Assembly (NCBI GenBank): GCA_900472295.1
Contig: UCIA01000030.1
Location: 122,150-186,149 of the forward strand
Source: Hyphomicrobiales bacterium
GTDB taxonomy: Bacteria > Pseudomonadota > Alphaproteobacteria > Rhizobiales > Rhizobiaceae
Direction: 5' to 3'
DNA length: 64,000 bases
The notes beneath the pieces are model-generated. The model ran no database searches and was not told the DNA's origin. It worked only from the letters and a program-made list of their open reading frames with translations. This document shows positions 42,118-49,698 of the stretch, one piece after another (the stretch's first letter is position 1; each line of letters begins with the position of its first letter). The position numbers and the translations under genes were made by a program.

Positions 42118-42375
42118 CTAGTGCCGCAGCCGTTCCGGCTCGAAGGCGCCAGCGATCACCTTTTCACGCATGCGGTCGAGCAGGGCAAGAGCCGAGGTCT
42201 CGCCATTGGCACGCAACATCTCGCCGAATGCGGTTTCCAGTGCTGCCTCGGCGATGATTTCCGGCTCTATGCCGGCGGACAGACCTTCCGCCCAGGCCTC
42301 GCTATGGCTTTCCACCGCGGTCAGGCGTTTCTCTTCCCTGACCAGCGCGTCGATGTCGTTGACGCTATGTTCCAT
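42118..42375 (-). CDS. Small hypothetical protein
   Basis: An 85-residue, mostly helical, acidic protein (MEHSVNDIDALVREEKRL ... LDRMREKVIAGAF). It has no signal peptide or recognised motif. The codon usage fits its neighbours, and no ORF on the other strand competes well. It probably encodes a conserved rhizobial hypothetical protein; function unknown. Confidence 0.5.
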   Translation of the reverse strand: MEHSVNDIDALVREEKRLTAVESHSEAWAEGLSAGIEPEIIAEAALETAFGEMLRANGETSALALLDRMREKVIAGAFEPERLRH

Positions 42376-42709
42376 TTGCGATGCCCACCCTTTTCAAGCG
42401 GCGATCCGACGGGTCGGATCCGGCTTGGGCTGTCCCTAAGTTCGCACAGGCTAAGTAAGTATTTGTAAATACGACATTTTTTTGATCGTGTTTGACAAAC
42501 TTCATCGCCTGCGTTCGATCCGGCTCAAACTTAGCCGATTAGACCGGTGAGCGGGGTGAAAACCTTCAGTTTGAGTTAATTCCACATCCGCGCGCTAACG
42601 TTTCGTTAATACTGTTGCCCAAGTGCAACACCAAGATTGCATCAAGGCCGCCATGGATACAAGGCGGGATGCTCGAATAGCTGTTGGCTATGACGCTATC
42701 TGCGCCCTG
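42376..42709. other. Intergenic region with AT-rich tract
   Basis: 334 bp. It holds an AT-rich stretch around 42450-42490 (repeated TAAGTA/TATTTG units and a T7 run), which is unusual for this genome and likely carries the promoter of the 85-residue gene. No gene or convincing hairpin was seen in the rest. Confidence 0.5.
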
Positions 42710-43087
42710 TCAGTTGCCGTAGCGCGAGGCGATGTCGCGCGACAGCGTCTCGCCTTCCTTCATATAGCGGCTGATGGCTTCCGTGGCCGACGCCGTGCAC
42801 TGGGTGTAGGTGCCGCCGAAGGAGCGGTAGCCGCGGTTGAAGCTGGCAATGAAGCGGGCGCGCCGCTCCGGGTCGGGATTTTCCGAATCGATCAGCTTTT
42901 CCATCTCGCCGCGCCACTGATCGCCCTTTTCGCCGCACAGATTGCGCAGGAAATGCAGCGAGCCCAGCACTTCGGCCAGCCGCATCAGCCCGGGTTCAAA
43001 CGGCGACTCGGCAGCCGCCGTCGGCTGCACGGCGACAGCCGTGCTGGCGGCGAGGCATGCGGCGAGGAACAGCGAGGCGCGTGTCAT
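42710..43087 (-). CDS. TIGR02301 family exported protein
   Basis: A 125-residue protein from ATG 43087 with a signal peptide (MTRASLFLAACLAASTAVAV). A helical domain follows: PFEPGLMRLAEVLGSLHFLR, CGEKGDQWRGEMEKLI, FNRGYRSFGGTYTQCTASA. This matches the alphaproteobacterial TIGR02301 family of unknown function. Two cysteines (NLCGEK and YTQCTA) could pair in the periplasm. It lies downstream of a NUDIX gene on the same strand. Confidence 0.82.
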   Translation of the reverse strand: MTRASLFLAACLAASTAVAVQPTAAAESPFEPGLMRLAEVLGSLHFLRNLCGEKGDQWRGEMEKLIDSENPDPERRARFIASFNRGYRSFGGTYTQCTASATEAISRYMKEGETLSRDIASRYGN

Positions 43088-43158
43088 CAGGGCCTTGACG
43101 TGAAACGGTAGGGCTTTGTGACGAAACATTTTGTCGCCTGCAAGGCGATTCTCTGGCG

Positions 43159-43581
43159 TCAGGCGCCGACGTCGCTTGGGTCCAGAAGCTGTTTGGCCAC
43201 CTCAAACACGTCGCCCGCGAGCGGCATGTCAGCCATTTCGTCCAACGTGTAGAAGGCGGCGGTCTCGGCGTCGTCGCTGGCCGCTGCCTCACCGCCGGCA
43301 TAGACAGCGCCGAACACCGTCAGGAGATAGTCGACCGGGTGATTCTCGCCGCTGCCATCGATATGGATGTCTCGAAGCGGACGGTAGCCGTCCGCCCGAA
43401 GCCCGGTTTCCTCCAGCAATTCGCGCACCGCTGCTTCTTGCTGCGTTTCGCCGGGCTCGACCTTCCCACCGGGAAAGGCGTAGACCCCCTGCGACGGCGG
43501 TCGCGCCCGCTTGACCAGCAGCACCGTCGTGCCGCGCACGACGGCGACGGAGACTGCGGGAAGTGTCTTTCGCTCGTTCAT
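43159..43581 (-). CDS. NUDIX hydrolase (ADP-ribose pyrophosphatase-like)
   Basis: A 140-residue hydrolase. The Nudix box GGKVEPGETQQEAAVRELLE (continuing ETGL) is intact at about residues 36-59, following LLVKRARPPSQGVYAFP. Such short NUDIX proteins clean oxidised or sugar nucleotides. It is divergent from the SRAP gene (125-bp spacer) and upstream of the TIGR02301 gene. Confidence 0.92.
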   Translation of the reverse strand: MNERKTLPAVSVAVVRGTTVLLVKRARPPSQGVYAFPGGKVEPGETQQEAAVRELLEETGLRADGYRPLRDIHIDGSGENHPVDYLLTVFGAVYAGGEAAASDDAETAAFYTLDEMADMPLAGDVFEVAKQLLDPSDVGA

Positions 43582-43706
43582 CGATCTCGATTCGCTCTCG
43601 CCGAGGCAGACCCTTGTGGACCGGCTGGCGGCATTGAGCTTTAGCGGTTGCGCAACGTTGGTTCCATCGCCACTTTCGGGGCCGGATCATTTCATCGAGC
43701 TTGCCC

Positions 43707-44471
43707 ATGTGCGGACGCTTTGCCCTGACGGCCACGCCGGACCAGACCGCTGCCGTTCTCGGTCTGGCGGAATTGGAGGATTTTCCGGCCCGCTACAACA
43801 TCGCGCCGACGCAGCCGGTGCTGATGGCGCTGTCGGGACCCCCGCGCATGCCGGGCTCGAATTTTCCAGATCGCCAGGCGATGCTGGTGCGCTGGGGGCT
43901 GATCCCGGCTTGGGTCAAGGACACCAGGGAGTTTCCGCTGCTCATCAATGCGCGTTCGGAAGGCGCTATTGAAAAAGCCTCGTTCAAGGCTGCGATGCGC
44001 CATCGCCGTGCTTTGGTGCCGGCCTCCGGTTTCTACGAATGGCAGCAATCCGGCAATGGCAAGAAAGGCCAGCCCTACTGGATACGGCCGAGGCATGGGG
44101 GGGTGATCGCCTTTGCCGGGCTCATCGAAACTTATGCCGAGCCGGGCGGTGCGGAGATGGACACCGGCGCCATTCTCACCGTCAACGCCAATGCCGGCAT
44201 CGCCCATATCCATGACCGCATGCCGGTGGTGATCGCGCCGGAGGATTTCGCGCGCTGGCTGGATTGCCGCACGCTCGAGCCGCGCGACGTGGCCGATCTG
44301 CTCAGACCCGCGCAGCCCGATTTCTTCGAGGCAATTCCGGTCTCCGACCTCGTCAACAAGGTCGCGAACACCGGGCCGGAGATACAGGACATGGGTGTAA
44401 TCGGGCCTGGGCCTGACAAGGTCAGGCGCCCGAAACCCGGCGCGGACGACAGTCAAATGACGCTGTTTTAG
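43707..44471 (+). CDS. SOS response-associated peptidase (SRAP/YedK, HMCES family)
   Basis: Protein that forms a covalent thiazolidine crosslink with abasic sites in single-stranded DNA. The 254-residue protein starts MCGRFALT, so removal of Met exposes the catalytic Cys2. Asn in RYNIAPTQP, Glu in GFYEWQ and His in IHDRMPV complete the active site. ATG 43707 is required by Cys2; the longer frame is excluded by this. A hairpin at 44479 follows. Confidence 0.93.
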   Translation: MCGRFALTATPDQTAAVLGLAELEDFPARYNIAPTQPVLMALSGPPRMPGSNFPDRQAMLVRWGLIPAWVKDTREFPLLINARSEGAIEKASFKAAMRHRRALVPASGFYEWQQSGNGKKGQPYWIRPRHGGVIAFAGLIETYAEPGGAEMDTGAILTVNANAGIAHIHDRMPVVIAPEDFARWLDCRTLEPRDVADLLRPAQPDFFEAIPVSDLVNKVANTGPEIQDMGVIGPGPDKVRRPKPGADDSQMTLF

Positions 44472-44478
44472 AGCACGG

Positions 44479-44506
44479 CCCGAAGAAACCAATTCAGGTC
44501 TTCGGG
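44479..44506 (+). terminator. Hairpin after SRAP gene
   Basis: Perfect 8-bp arms CCCGAAGA (44479-44486) and TCTTCGGG (44499-44506) with a 12-base loop begin 8 bp after the SRAP stop. No T-run follows. Confidence 0.55.
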
Positions 44507-44602
44507 GAGAACCTGCTCAATCAGGAAGAGCTGTTGTTTTCAGGCGCTCAAGCGCCTCAGCCTTCCCATGCCGGCACGCGCTGTCGGCGGCCGGCGGCCT
44601 GC

Positions 44603-44758
44603 TTAGGCAGCGCGGGGCGACGTGATTTTCGGCGCCGGCTTCTTCTTCTTGGCGGTGTGGAGAAGTGCGGCGACGATCGCTGCCGGGCCGATCGCGCGAT
44701 AGTGGTTGGCCAGCGCCGGTTGCTTGGCGCGGGTCGATTCCTGCTTGGTTCGTGACAT
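44603..44758 (-). CDS. 51-residue basic small protein
   Basis: Too short for most gene callers. ATG 44758 is preceded by GGGAAGAG, a good ribosome site, and the frame ends in TAA at 44603. The peptide begins MSRTKQESTRAKQPALANHY, has a moderately hydrophobic middle (IGPAAIVAALLH) and a very basic end (AKKKKPAPK). Third-position GC is high as in real genes here. Function unknown; the middle is too short and polar for a firm membrane call. Not verified against other genomes. Confidence 0.5.
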   Translation of the reverse strand: MSRTKQESTRAKQPALANHYRAIGPAAIVAALLHTAKKKKPAPKITSPRAA

Positions 44759-45147
44759 CGATCTCTTCCCTGGTAACATTTCCGTGTCTGCGTTTGCCGG
44801 CCGAATCTGACCGAATCGTGACCTATGGTGAACTAGCCGGCGAATGTTTCATGACTGTGCCGACATGTTTAATAAAATGTTTCAGTGGCCCATGACCTGT
44901 GATCCAGCGACGCTTTTGCCGGAAGTTGCGACTTGACGGCAACACCGGGCAAGGCGATAAAGCCGCCGATGAAAACGTTTTTCGCCATTTGTGGCATTTG
45001 CATTATTGGCTAGCCTCGCGCTGGTCCGGACGTTTTCGCCTCATCTTTCCCCAGATTGGACAAACGCCCCGGCCAGCAGGCTGGAACTCGATTTGTGCCT
45101 TGGCACAAGCCGGAGTCCCCAGAACTTAATGGACCGGAAGGGCACGC
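44759..45147. other. Intergenic region upstream of cysS
   Basis: 389 bp. No gene is supported: the 76-codon plus-strand frame at 44899 has no ribosome site and no features. AT-rich DNA at 44815-44885 probably holds the promoter of the small minus-strand gene. No T-box-like leader for cysS was recognised. Confidence 0.5.
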
Positions 45148-46590
45148 ATGTCTGACGCATCGAAGGGTCTCAGCCTCTACAACACGCTAACGCGGACGAA
45201 GGACGCCTTCGTCCCGATCGACGCTACGAATGTGCGCATGTATGTCTGTGGCCCGACCGTCTACGACTTTGCCCATATCGGCAATGCGCGGCCGGCGATC
45301 GTGTTCGATGTGCTGTTCCGTTTGCTGCGTCACCTCTACGGCGAGGCTGGTGTGACGTATGTGCGCAACATCACGGATGTCGACGACAAGATTAACGCCC
45401 GCGCGCTGCGCGATTTCGGCGCCGAGATCGCGTCGGGAAAATTGTCGCTCAACGAGGCGATCCGCCGCGTCACCGAAAAAACCGCCGACCAGTACCACAG
45501 GGATGTCGCCGCACTCGGTTGCTTGCCGCCGACCTTCGAGCCGCGGGCGACCGAGTTCGTCGCGCCACGCGCTGACGGCAAGGCCGACATGCTGTCGCTG
45601 ATCAAGCAACTGATCGAGCGCGGCCATGCCTATGTCGCGGCCGGCGAAGTGCTGTTCGACACCGCCTCGATGCCCGACTATGGCGAATTGTCGAAGCGCA
45701 ATCTCGACGAGCAGCAGGCGGGCGCGCGCATCGCCGTCGATGCGCACAAGAAGAACCCCGGCGATTTCGTCTTGTGGAAACTGTCTTCGCCCGAAGAGCC
45801 CGGCTGGGACAGCCCGTGGGGCAGGGGCAGGCCTGGCTGGCACATCGAGTGCTCGGCCATGTCGGCCGCCTATCTCGGCGAAGTCTTCGACATCCATGGC
45901 GGCGGCCTCGACCTGATCTTCCCGCACCACGAGAACGAGATCGCCCAGTCGCGTTGCGCCCACGGCACTGCCGTGATGGCCAATGTCTGGATGCACAACG
46001 GCTTCCTGCAGGTCGAGGGCCAGAAAATGTCGAAGAGCCTCGGCAATTTCTACGCCATTGCCGAGCTGCTGGAGACCGACACTTTCGGCGGCCGCAAATG
46101 GCCGGGCGAGGTGCTGCGGCTGGCAATGCTGATGACGCATTATCGCGAGCCGATCGACTTTTCCGTGCGCAAGCTGGAAGAGGCCGAGAACACACTCCGT
46201 AAGTGGAAGCGCGCTGCGGACCTGGCGCCGGCTGCAGGACAGGTCCCGGTGGAGGTGGTGGCAGCACTTTCGGACGACCTCGCCACCTACGCCGCCTTCC
46301 AGCAGCTCACACAGCTCGCCGGCGAGGCGACGGATATCACCGGCGAAAATACCGCCGCCGCATCGCTGAAGGCAGCGCTCGCCTTTCTCGGCTTCGATGT
46401 CGCTTCGGCAGACGTGGATGAAAACAGCGTTGCGAAGGCAATCGCCAACCGCCTCGCTCTGATCGCAGCGAAGAACTGGCCCGAAGCCGACCGCATCCGC
46501 GACGAGCTTCTGGCGCAAGGCGTGCAGCTGAAGGACGGCAAGGACCCGGCGACGGGCGAACGCGTGACGACATGGGAGGTCAAGCGGTGA
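45148..46590 (+). CDS. cysS: Cysteinyl-tRNA synthetase
   Basis: Charges tRNA-Cys with cysteine, 480 residues. The class I signatures are VYDFAHIGNAR (HIGH) and KMSKSLGN. Zinc ligands are seen in VCGPTVYD, WHIECS and the following HGGGLDLIFPHHENE. The C-terminal anticodon-binding part (about 400-475) is normal. A CCGGAAGGGC leader precedes the ATG. An inverted pair of palindromic repeats begins 11 bp after the stop. Confidence 0.98.
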   Translation: MSDASKGLSLYNTLTRTKDAFVPIDATNVRMYVCGPTVYDFAHIGNARPAIVFDVLFRLLRHLYGEAGVTYVRNITDVDDKINARALRDFGAEIASGKLSLNEAIRRVTEKTADQYHRDVAALGCLPPTFEPRATEFVAPRADGKADMLSLIKQLIERGHAYVAAGEVLFDTASMPDYGELSKRNLDEQQAGARIAVDAHKKNPGDFVLWKLSSPEEPGWDSPWGRGRPGWHIECSAMSAAYLGEVFDIHGGGLDLIFPHHENEIAQSRCAHGTAVMANVWMHNGFLQVEGQKMSKSLGNFYAIAELLETDTFGGRKWPGEVLRLAMLMTHYREPIDFSVRKLEEAENTLRKWKRAADLAPAAGQVPVEVVAALSDDLATYAAFQQLTQLAGEATDITGENTAAASLKAALAFLGFDVASADVDENSVAKAIANRLALIAAKNWPEADRIRDELLAQGVQLKDGKDPATGERVTTWEVKR

Positions 46591-46600
46591 GGTTAGCGCC

Positions 46601-46650
46601 AGGCACCCCTCTCTGTCCTGCCGGACATCTCCCCCTCAAGGGGGGAGATT
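46601..46650 (-). repeat. Intergenic palindromic repeat, copy R3
   Basis: Same element as R2 (CCCTCTCTGTCCTGCCGG.. then ATCTCCCCC / GGGGGAGAT hairpin). It forms an inverted pair with R4 just downstream of cysS. Confidence 0.85.
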
Positions 46651-46710
46651 GGACGTCGCGTCGGCTTTCGCCAATCGCCGACGTTCAAGGGTTGGAGCCG
46701 TCGTCGAAAC

Positions 46711-46764
46711 TGCTGATCTCCCCCCTTGAGGGGGAGATGCCCGGCAGGGCAGAGAGGGGGGCCT
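46711..46764 (+). repeat. Intergenic palindromic repeat, copy R4
   Basis: Inverted to R3 and ends five bases before the ATG of the DUF559 gene, whose ribosome site therefore lies within the repeat tail (AGAGAGGGGG). Confidence 0.85.
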
Positions 46765-46768
46765 CGCG

Positions 46769-47173
46769 ATGACCCATCATCGGGTATCTCCCCTCAACCG
46801 CGGTAATGCACGCAAGATGCGCAAGGCAATGACGGATGCGGAACTGAAGTTATGGAATGAGGTTCGCGCACACCGTCTCATGGGCCTGTTATTTCGGCGC
46901 CAGATGCCGATCGCCGGTTATATCGTCGATTTCGCCTGCCCTACCAAAAAACTGATCGTCGAATTGGACGGCTCTCAGCACGCTCGCACCGAAGCTTCGG
47001 CATCTGACGCCGCGCGAACCGCAAAACTGGAAGCGCTGGGCTGGACCATCCTGCGCTTCTGGAACGACGACGTCATCCGCGATATCGACAATGTCTGCCA
47101 GCACATCGTGATCGAGGCAGGCTTGGCCGGCGCCGAATTGCCGGCATCAGCAAGGGAGGAGCTTGTTTCATGA
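46769..47173 (+). CDS. DUF559 endonuclease-like protein
   Basis: A 134-residue protein with the DUF559 (Vsr/PD-(D/E)XK-like) core: NARKMRKAMTDAELKLWNEV, FRRQMPIAGYIVDFACPTKK, LIVELDGSQH and LGWTILRFWNDDV. The acidic residues in YIVDFAC and IVELDG are the usual metal positions. Such proteins are widespread, often single-gene, and of unproven function. Its TGA overlaps the ATG of the VOC gene. Confidence 0.85.
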   Translation: MTHHRVSPLNRGNARKMRKAMTDAELKLWNEVRAHRLMGLLFRRQMPIAGYIVDFACPTKKLIVELDGSQHARTEASASDAARTAKLEALGWTILRFWNDDVIRDIDNVCQHIVIEAGLAGAELPASAREELVS

Positions 47174-47556
47174 TCGACCATCTTGGCATCAACGTCGCCG
47201 ATTTCGACGCTTCAAAAGCCTTTTATGACCAGGCGATGGCGCCGCTGGGTGCCTCGCTGATCTACATGGTGCCGCTGGAATATACCGGCGGCGCCAAGGT
47301 CGGCGGTTATGGCCGCGACCGGCCTGTTTTCTGGTTGAGCGACAAGGCGGCTGAGCAGAAATCCACGCAGCACGTCGCCTTCACTGCGCGCAGCCGCGCC
47401 GAGGTCGATGCCTTTCATGCGGCGGCACTCACTGCCGGCGGCAAGGACAATGGCGGTCCGGGCCTGCGGCCGCACTATCACCCGGACTATTACGGCGCCT
47501 TCGTCTTCGATCCCGACGGCAACAATGTCGAGGCCGTCTGCCATGCCCCGGAATGA
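47170..47556 (+). CDS. VOC family protein (glyoxalase-like)
   Basis: A 128-residue single-domain VOC protein. It starts MIDHLGINVADFDASKAFYD, with the first metal His in DHLG, and has HVAFTARSRAEVDAFHAAAL and the C-terminal FVFDPDGNNVEAVCH with the metal Glu. Translationally coupled to the DUF559 gene. Two GFA genes follow, so a thiol-adduct detoxification role is possible but unproven. Confidence 0.9.
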   Translation: MIDHLGINVADFDASKAFYDQAMAPLGASLIYMVPLEYTGGAKVGGYGRDRPVFWLSDKAAEQKSTQHVAFTARSRAEVDAFHAAALTAGGKDNGGPGLRPHYHPDYYGAFVFDPDGNNVEAVCHAPE

Positions 47557-47578
47557 CTATGAAACGGAGTGAGATGCG

Positions 47579-48070
47579 ATGAGCCTCGACAACCGGCCGA
47601 TCTACACCGGCGGCTGCCAGTGCGGCGCGGTGCGCTTCCGCGTCGAGGGCGCGCTGGGAGACGCCTCGATCTGCCATTGCCGCATGTGCCAGAAGGCGTT
47701 CGGCGCGTTCTACGCGCCGCTGGTTTCGGTGCGAGGCGCCAAGCTCGACTGGACGCGCGGCGAACCGAAATATTTCGCCTCGTCCAGCCATGTCGATCGC
47801 GGCTTCTGCGCCAATTGCGGCACGCCGATGACCTTTACCGCGCCCGATGGCATCGGCCTCGCCATCGGGGCGTTCGACAATCCGGCAGAGATCGTGCCGG
47901 TGGCCCAGTGGGGCACCGAGGCAAAGCTGCCTTATGTCGATAGCCTTCCACAATTGCCGGGCGAGGACACGATGGGCGACGTGTCGTCGGCGCCGTATCT
48001 CGCCGAACTCGTCTCCCACCAGCATCCCGACCACGACACCGAACAATGGCCGCCAGAGGAAAAATCATGA
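47579..48070 (+). CDS. GFA family protein (glutathione-dependent formaldehyde-activating fold), paralog 1
   Basis: Zinc protein of the GFA/CENP-V family, 163 residues. Cysteines: GGCQCGAVRF, ICHCRMCQKAFG and FCANCGTPM give the two zinc sites. Gfa was proposed to speed S-hydroxymethylglutathione formation, though that function is disputed. It overlaps the next gene (ATGA), which encodes a close paralog. Start ATG 47579. Confidence 0.93.
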   Translation: MSLDNRPIYTGGCQCGAVRFRVEGALGDASICHCRMCQKAFGAFYAPLVSVRGAKLDWTRGEPKYFASSSHVDRGFCANCGTPMTFTAPDGIGLAIGAFDNPAEIVPVAQWGTEAKLPYVDSLPQLPGEDTMGDVSSAPYLAELVSHQHPDHDTEQWPPEEKS

Positions 48071-48543
48071 CCGATGAAGTTCGAACCGGCGGCTGCCAGT
48101 GCGGCGCCGTGCGCTTCCGCATCAAGGGCAAGCTCGGCCGCGCCTCCATCTGCCATTGCCGCATGTGCCAGAAACAGTTCGGCTCGTTTTTCGGCGCGCT
48201 GGTGACGGTGCCCAGGGATGGCGTCGAATGGGTGCGCGAGGAACCGACCTATTTCCAGTCGTCGGTCAACATCGATCGCGGCTTTTGCGCCCGCTGCGGC
48301 ACGCCGCTGACCTACCGCCAGCCGGGCGCGCTGGAGATCGCCATCGGCGCCTTCGACGACCGCTCGGATCTGGCGCCGCAGATACAGGTCAACTACGCGG
48401 TTCGGCTGCCGTGGGTGGAGACGATCTTCGACCAGCCTCAGCATCAGGATCCGGATTTTTACACCCGCCAGGAGCAGATCATCTCCTTCCAGCATCCCGA
48501 CCACGAAACCACCGACTGGCCGGCACACGGCCTGCAGATATGA
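48067..48543 (+). CDS. GFA family protein, paralog 2
   Basis: A 158-residue paralog of the preceding gene, sharing GGCQCGAVRFR, SICHCRMCQK, FCARCGTPLT and the C-terminal SFQHPDHETTDWP tail (the first copy has SHQHPDHDTEQWP). ATG 48067 lies in the stop of paralog 1. Its own stop overlaps the pip start. Tandem duplication is evident. Confidence 0.93.
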   Translation: MTDEVRTGGCQCGAVRFRIKGKLGRASICHCRMCQKQFGSFFGALVTVPRDGVEWVREEPTYFQSSVNIDRGFCARCGTPLTYRQPGALEIAIGAFDDRSDLAPQIQVNYAVRLPWVETIFDQPQHQDPDFYTRQEQIISFQHPDHETTDWPAHGLQI

Positions 48544-49511
48544 GCATTGAAATGAGCAGTGAACTTCGCACTCTTTATCCCGCGATCGAGGCCTTCGAAA
48601 CCGGCATGCTCGATGTCGGCGACGGCCACCAAATCTATTGGGAGCGCTCCGGCACCAAGGGCGCCAAGCCGGCCGTGTTCCTGCATGGCGGTCCCGGCGG
48701 CGGCTTCTCGCCAAAACATCGGCAGCTGTTCGATCCAAAACTTTACGACGTCATCCTGTTCGACCAGCGCGGCTGCGGAAAATCGACGCCCAACGCCTCG
48801 CTCGACGCCAACACCACCTGGCATCTCGTCGCCGACATCGAGCGCCTGCGCGAAATGTGTGGCTTCGACAAATGGCTGGTGTTCGGCGGCTCCTGGGGCT
48901 CGACGCTGGCGCTCGCCTATGCCGAGACGCATCCCGACCGCGTCAGCGAACTGGTCGTGCGCGGCATCTACACGCTGACCCGCGCCGAACTCGAATGGTA
49001 TTATCAGTTTGGCGTCTCGGAAATGTTCCCCGACAAGTGGGAGCGTTTCCAGGCGCCGATCCCTGAAGCCGAGCGCGGCGACATGATGGCCGCCTACCGC
49101 AAGCGGCTGGTCGGCTCCGACCGCAAGGCGCAGATGGAAGCAGCCCTTGCCTGGAGCCTGTGGGAAGGCGAGACGATCACCCTGCTGCCGGAGCCGGAAA
49201 CCAGCGACAAGTTCGGCGAGGACGACTTCGCCATCGCCTTTGCCCGCATCGAGAACCATTATTTCGTCCACGCCGGCTGGTTTGAGGAAGGGCAGCTTTT
49301 GCGCGATGCGCACAAGCTGAGCGACATTCCCGGCACCATCGTCCATGGCCGCTACGACATGCCGTGTCCGGCGCGCTACGCCTGGGCGCTGCACAAGGCC
49401 TGGCCGAAAGCGGATTTCCACCTCATCGAAGGCGCCGGCCATGCCTATTCCGAGCCGGGGATATTGGATCGGCTGATACGCGCGACGGATGGGTTTGCGG
49501 GGAAGAAATGA
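48540..49511 (+). CDS. pip: Proline iminopeptidase
   Basis: Serine exopeptidase (alpha/beta hydrolase, MEROPS S33) releasing N-terminal proline, 323 residues. Motifs: oxyanion HGGPGGG, FDQRGCGKSTPNA, nucleophile GGSWGSTLALAYA, Asp in HGRYDMPCP and His in GAGHAYSE. ATG 48540 overlaps the GFA stop; an in-frame ATG at 48552 is an alternative. It ends the coupled run that starts at the DUF559 gene. Confidence 0.94.
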   Translation: MSIEMSSELRTLYPAIEAFETGMLDVGDGHQIYWERSGTKGAKPAVFLHGGPGGGFSPKHRQLFDPKLYDVILFDQRGCGKSTPNASLDANTTWHLVADIERLREMCGFDKWLVFGGSWGSTLALAYAETHPDRVSELVVRGIYTLTRAELEWYYQFGVSEMFPDKWERFQAPIPEAERGDMMAAYRKRLVGSDRKAQMEAALAWSLWEGETITLLPEPETSDKFGEDDFAIAFARIENHYFVHAGWFEEGQLLRDAHKLSDIPGTIVHGRYDMPCPARYAWALHKAWPKADFHLIEGAGHAYSEPGILDRLIRATDGFAGKK

Positions 49512-49520
49512 TAGCGCGCG

Positions 49521-49569
49521 GCACCCCCCTCTGTCCTGCCGGACATCTCCCCCTCAAGGGGGAAGATTG
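49521..49569 (-). repeat. Intergenic palindromic repeat, copy R5
   Basis: Element in R2 orientation (CACCCCCCTCTGTCCTGCCGG.. hairpin), nine bases after the pip stop. Pairs with R6. Confidence 0.85.
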
Positions 49570-49630
49570 GATGTCATCGGCGCTTTCGCAAATTTTCAGC
49601 GCTGCAAAGGGTGGCGCGACATTCGAACCG

Positions 49631-49680
49631 CCGATCTCCCCCCTTGAGGGGGAGATAGCCGGCAGGGCAGAGGGGGGTGC
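49631..49680 (+). repeat. Intergenic palindromic repeat, copy R6
   Basis: Inverted copy to R5, ending 18 bp before the cimA start. The R5/R6 pair has the same spacing and layout as R3/R4, so the pair itself is the repeating unit. Confidence 0.85.
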
Positions 49681-49698
49681 TCGCGCGCCCACAGAACA

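Noticed and set aside
44899..45129. 76-codon plus-strand frame before cysS
   Set aside because: No ribosome site, odd composition (many Trp/Cys/His) and no features; more likely noncoding.
45187..46518. 443-codon open frame on the minus strand
   Set aside because: Antisense to cysS; no ribosome site or recognisable domain.
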